DNA of 64,000 nt from Antedon mediterranea (lineage: Eukaryota > Echinodermata > Crinoidea > Comatulida > Antedonidae), in contig NC_092676.1 of assembly GCF_964355755.1 (NCBI RefSeq), forward strand, positions 14,552,288 through 14,616,287, written 5' to 3'. Shown here piece after piece: positions 40,401-46,400 of the stretch. Numbering within the stretch: position 1 is the stretch's first letter; every line of letters begins with the position of its first letter. The translations under genes and the position numbers were made by a program. The notes beneath the pieces were generated by a model. The model saw only the letters and a program-made list of their open reading frames with translations. It ran no database searches and was not told the DNA's origin.

Positions 40401-43400
40401 ACTCTAAATGTTAATTTGTGTTTAAAGTTAAAGTTTAGTTGCTGCGCGACTTAAAATTATAAAGCTGATTAATCAATCTCTAAGAAAAAGGGAGATGTGG
40501 TAGTATGCAATATCGATCTAGCGCCACCTAGCGGGGATCGAGAGAGGGTTTTAACATGGACGCGAGTCACGATAGTTGATATGTTGAATAAATGTTATTT
40601 GGATTGTGTTTAACGGTAGTCCTATGTACGTCTGTTTGAGTACAGTGTAGCGACAACAAACGAAACATAATAATAATAAGTCGAATTCGCGTAAGTTGAA
40701 AAATCGCGAAAGTCGAATTTTTAGGAAAGTCCCAATTCTTTCCTATACATTACTGTGTAATTTTGATTTGTAAGTCGAATTTTTCTAAGTTGAAATTCGT
40801 CTAAGTCGACGTCTTTTTGCGGTCCAAATACACACATTCTTTAGTGATTTATATCGTATAAGTCGAAGTCACAAATTACGCGGCAACAACGCGCTAAAAA
40901 AGCCGATGAAACGTACGTAATTCGTTAAACAAACGACAGAGGGGATAATGTGGGACCATATCGGTTCTCTCAAGCAGGTTGTATAGTATAGGCGGCGTCC
41001 TACAACTCGCGCTAGTGTATAGTGTATGAGTTGTTTCAGAGTTGAGAACTTGAGCGGCGTTTTGTGGGTACCTATTTTGTGTTAGACAGATGGCAATAAA
41101 CAATGGATACCGATTTTGAATAAGAACCGAAATGTATTTATTATACGTTTTTGTATAGTTTCGGGCTTAAACCATAAAAGAAAAAACATTGCCGATAAAG
41201 AGGCTTAGCATTTATTAGGCCTAGTAGCTACAGTACTGACTACATATCATATACCAAGCCCACACATTTTACACGGGTGTGAAAAACGCGTGACTCGCGT
41301 GTAATTAGGTACTAACAATACTGTCCATATTCACTCATGCATTACTGCATTGAGTAATTCAACTGCAGCGAACTGTATTTATAATTTGTTGATGTTTTGT
41401 TCATATATATTATTATCATCAAACAGACAATAACTGGAATTACAGTACAGGATAACACTAACAGCATTTTATATAACAAAATATAGGCCTATTTGAAATA
41501 AAAAATCGATTTATTTATCATAGTGCAATCATGGAGGTAAAAACCTCCATGAACCATGATGCAATCTGTGATTGAAAATACTAGGCCTAGTTAGTATAGT
41601 AGGCCTACTACCGGGAGTACAGTAGTACTACTATTCTAGGCCTAGTTTGCTTTCAGGGTTTGTTTATATATATTTTTAAGTCATATTTATTAAGTATTTG
41701 AGAAAACTCATTAAAAAAAACAAGGTAGAAAAGACCCAACAATATCTTTCAACGATCGTTGCTGGTGGCCGAATGACGTACTTTCTGTACGCACCACGTT
41801 GTAGAGTTCATCCATTGAGTACACACAGTTGCTCTAGGCCAAATAATAACATAAAGGTTTTACCATTCCCCGTCGGGGAGGAAAACATTTATATAGTATT
41901 ACAACGCCAGTATTGACATGCATGTATTTAGCGCGGTAACTAATGTACACCCCTGTTACGGACTGGACCATTAATCGCTCCACGAAACCACGTTGGAGCG
42001 ATTCTCCTCCGCACACAGCCAGAGCGAGAGAGAAGCGAGGTCGAATAAATACAAGTTTTTACCATTTCCCGTCCAGGGGAAATCAGTTCTCTTATAATTA
42101 CAGCCCCGATACCGTGCGCATATGTTTACGTTGATATTATTTAATTGCACACCTCATTTTGGACTGTACCATTTTCGGAACCTTGTTTTGTTTTCATTAT
42201 AAACATGGGCTGATGTCAGACAAATATCTGCTTTAAACGTCAATTTAGCAACTTATTAAGTCGTTTCATAAGCAGAGAATGTATAAAGCAAGTATACAAT
42301 GCAGACATGTTAGATAGAAATATACTAAAAGACATGTAATAAACGTGTTAGAAGAACGTAATAATTGTACTTTCTACACCGAGCGGCGGAAAACCCATTC
42401 ACAGTCACAGTTATTTGAGCGAATACTGTACTTGGCCTAAAACACTAGCGCTGTATTTTAATTTAAATATTTGGCTTACGGTTACGAAAATACAAGGAAA
42501 CATCATTTTATAATTTTACTATTATTAGGCTATTTATTGACCTATTAAAGATCGCTAAATATGTTTTTTTTTTGTGGGGGGCTTAGGTACAGTAGCTCTC
42601 TATTCTAGCCTCCCTGTTGTACACTTCTCACTGTACGCATCACATTATATAAAATAATACGACGTGAACTCTAAACAAAACCCCGATGAAAAACAATTTA
42701 CATGAATTCTATAAACTTTCTTATTTATTGTTTGCCTAAACAATAGAGAAAAAATAAACTTCGTTACATACAGTAACGGGCGGGTTCAGATTACATAAAT
42801 ATGATGGTAGGCCTAAACAATAGAAACAAAACAAACTGATGTTGTCGCGGGCCGTCGTACCGGGAGTTCCATATTTTACCAGTAAAAAGCTACAAAGTGA
42901 TGACGTCATGGTCCACACGGCAAATACAGGCACGCGGCAATTACACATATTTTACACGCGCGACAAACGCGGGTTATGGTACATGATTTGTAGTCAGTAC
43001 TGTAGCTAGCTAAGCAAACTCAATTCAAGAAGGCTCATCGCGTGGGCCGCGATCGCGACAGGGCAGGGTCCACTAGGCCTAGTCATAGCGCGGCTAGTGA
43101 GTGAACCTATGCCTAGCATTTTTTTTTTGCAAATCTGTAAGTCGAAGTTCGCGTAACTCGAATTTTTATACCGGTCCCATTAGATTCGACTTAGGCGGAG
43201 TCGACTGTAGTAAAATATTTACGGTCCAGACCGAATATAGTGTCCATATTGATAGTATGAACCAATAATTAACCTATCTACAGGATTTCGTAAAAAAATC
43301 CATCTCCAGCCGTGTTTGGCAGTCTAGCTTTGTGTTTTCAAGCAGTCAAAGTGTTAAGGATTTTTTAAATATATTTTTAATCTATGTTTATTAAATATTT

Positions 43401-46400
43401 GAATAGAAAATGCGAGTGAAAAAGGAGGCACACAAGCTGGCGAGCCGAAATCCGTGCACTAAAATTAACTTTGGAAAACTCCTACCTATTTTCAAAACAC
43501 GATTGCACGGCAGCCATAATAAGCGGTGGAGTAATTTTTGTTACATGTTATCAGGCTTTAAATGTGTTGATATGTAACTTGGTTATTATTATGTATATCC
43601 GCCTCAAATGTCAATATTTCCGATACAAATTAAATTTTTGAGTCTTTCTTGCTAATTTAGTATTGAATTAAAGCTAATTTATATTTCTGTTTGTTAAACC
43701 ATATTGTTTTATTTGACTCTGTGTGGCTGTCGAGCAAAGAGCCAAACAAGACTAACCACTCAAAAAAATAATCCCTACCGAATATAAAAGTGTTTACCAT
43801 TTTGCTTGTAGGGGGGTTCATTCTCAGCTTATTACTAAATTACCGTCGCCCAGGCAATGTGCATGGTATGCATGTTTTAGTGTGTAAAATTTTGATTGGA
43901 TAACCCCGCAGTGGACTGGTCCATTTTCGGAACTAGTATTCCCTGCACATGAGGCATGGCAAAAAATGTCACTTCTCCACCAGTTTTAAGCGCAAGGCAT
44001 TGGAATGTTGATCATGTTGACTTTTAACGCTATGGATTACCATAAGGGCAAAATTTGGTAAATTGTGCGTTTTATACAAATGTATTGATTTGCGATGACT
44101 GGAACATTCCAATCTTTCAGTCTCTCCCAGTATAATTATTTGGTTTAACACAAGTAGGTACATTTATTGGCCCTTGGGTGATAAACTTAACCCCTTTAGA
44201 AAATACTATTGCAATACTTTGACAAAACTGTAAATACCTATTAGCCATTTTTTGTTACCATTTGAATCGCAAATGTCTTACTGTGAGTGTGGGTACTTTT
44301 AGATATATAAACACATAATATACAAATAAACTTTATTACTGACAGTTGCTTCTCAACGTTTGTATTAATTCATAATTACAAAAAATATAAACGTTGAAGT
44401 GGTACTATTTCAATCGGAATATGACAGTCACAGTTTTAACAAAGTATTAAATTGCAAATGTATAGTGGTATATTATTTATAGGCCTAAAAAACATGAAAA
44501 CATATTTCATTACTGAGTGGATAAAGAATATATTTAAAAAGTTGTTCCTCTTTGTACCCATCCTCTTCCCCATTCCTTAACACTAATGTTATATACAAAA
44601 TGCAAATTGGGTTTGTTTAAATAAAAAAAGACGCATTTTGTGTCACAAATTTCTCTTTCGGAAGTAATTCCAGGGTGCTAATTTTAGTTGACTACCTAAA
44701 TCATTGTGTCTATTTATTCGTTTCTGTAAACGACAATGTCCTGCGGTACGTACATTTAAAAAAACATTTTTTTTTACGGTGAAATTACTGTGTATCTATT
44801 TATTCATAATACATACATTTCTTAAGACAAAAAAGGACCTGGTTTAATATATATATATATATATATATATAAACACAAGAGGCAAAGAACATTAATTCTA
44901 AACCGCCCGGTGATATACTGAAATTTAATTAATTAATTTGAAACGATAAAGATGAGGAAATCTGTGAGAATGAGAAAAAGTCGCCCCAACCGAGACTCGA
45001 ACTCGGACCGTCTGCTTGATATGAAATTGCCCTAACCATTAGACCACTGGGGCTTTCATGGTATTGTTCGAACTCGATTGGATAGCGACTCTTTAACATT
45101 CTCGGCGTGGTACGGCATAAACACATCAGGCAAAGAACATTAATTCTAACCCGCCTGGTGATATACTGAAATTTAATTAATTAAATATATGCATTATTTT
45201 TACAAAATGTCAACAAATTGAACAGAATGAGGCTTTCAACTAAAAGAAATATTTAAGACAGAACGGTAAACTGTAAAGTACATGTCATGGTTCAGTTTTA
45301 GGATCCGTTATTGATTTATTGATTAGGTTAGCTTCAACACACAGATTTGAGCAAGTGCGGCCTCCTCGATAGATTTAGAAATGATAGAATACACTGTGTT
45401 GGTTGCCACAAATTATTTTCTTTACCTATATTCTTTCAATCATACTGTATATGTAAATGAAATGCCCATACTACAAACATTATAACGGGAAAAACGCCTG
45501 GTATGCAAATTAGATTTACATTGCAACGCATGCCACCAACTGATTTGAATATAGCGCCAAAGCGGAAAAAGCTTTTGATCTGCTACATACATAATGTTCA
45601 CAAAAATATTGTGATGTATAATATAAAAGTACATACACATTATAAATGAAATGTCTGATGAGGAAATCCCCCAAAAAACTTGTCAGGGTAGAATTTTTTC
45701 TATGTGAAAAAAATCCATGTGCTTAACCGGAAACAAATATTTCATTCATGTCATACGTGTATTCCACAAAGAATGGAGTTGCAAAGTGTATACACCTGAA
45801 TAATAAATAAAATACTACTTGATTTACTGATTTAAGTTTTTGTTTTATGGACTTAAATGTTTGAATAAGCATGCTGCCATATGAGCCATATCTAGGCTGA
45901 TGCTAGAGAATCATTTCCTTTCTCCAAAATAGTGAATTTACATTATTTCTTAACAATTTATTTAAACCATTTGCTTTTACACAGATCGTGCTGGATTAAA
46001 AGATGCAAGACAAATTGAATTACAACAGGAGAAGTTTATAGAATGTTTACGACGCGAAGTTACAAGACGGGAGATGAAAACCAATCATACATTTCCTCGT
46101 CTTCTTATGAAAATGACAACATTGAGATCTATTTCAGCATTACAGACAGAGAAAATGATATGTTTCCGTTTAGGAAGTCCTTTGGTAGAGATTCCATCCC
46201 TATTGGCTGAGTTAAATGATGTCACTCAAGAAGAGTTGCCTCTTAATGCTGGCATACATAATAACACTTCATTAATGTAAGTTGATCATTTGTTTACATT
46301 TTCGTCTTTTTGTATCACCGACAAAATTCATTCAATACAGTACTGCCGACATTTGACATTTCCATGCACGCAACTTTGCAGTTTTTATCGTGTTTCTACT

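Larger units (their letters stand above)
35753..40672 (+). mobile_element. intact Ty3/Gypsy LTR retrotransposon (mag/SURL-like), 4920 bp
   Basis: Two 177 bp LTRs (35753-35929, 40496-40672) look identical base for base. A primer-binding site starting TGGTGTCAGAAG follows the 5' LTR directly and a purine tract lies at 40482-40495. One uninterrupted frame encodes the polyprotein and no env frame follows. It lies in the sense direction within receptor intron 6. I see no target duplication (left flank CTCCGC, right flank ATAATAAG), which is unusual for an otherwise young-looking copy. Confidence 0.93.
35740..43207. mobile_element. TA-target DNA transposon (pogo/Tigger-like) carrying a Gypsy insertion
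   Basis: The left end CAGTCGACTCCGC (35740-35752) and right end GCGGAGTCGACTG (43195-43207) are inverted, with TA at 35738-35739 and 43208-43209. The uninterrupted host repeat at 8231-8405 shows the empty TA site. The Gypsy element starts right after the first 13 bases, so the left inverted repeat is split; its continuation AAGTCGAATTCGCG resumes at about 40678. Without the Gypsy the element is about 2.55 kb, with AAGTCGAATTTTT words near both ends and no frame above ~85 codons, so it is non-autonomous or decayed. Confidence 0.85.
34823..45984 (+). other. receptor intron 6 (11.2 kb)
   Basis: Mostly explained by the nested insertion 35740-43207. The remainder includes a tRNA-derived SINE and its flanking direct repeats (44871-45185) and an AT run at 44848-44871. 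34823-35712 and 43360-44840 show no gene; 35340-35470 resembles 25350-25450. Confidence 0.65.

Noticed and set aside
44982-45053. A functional tRNA gene on the minus strand
   Set aside because: A and B boxes and two stems are good, but the anticodon stem does not pair and a second, non-tRNA-like tail copy exists at 63205-63330, so it is a SINE.
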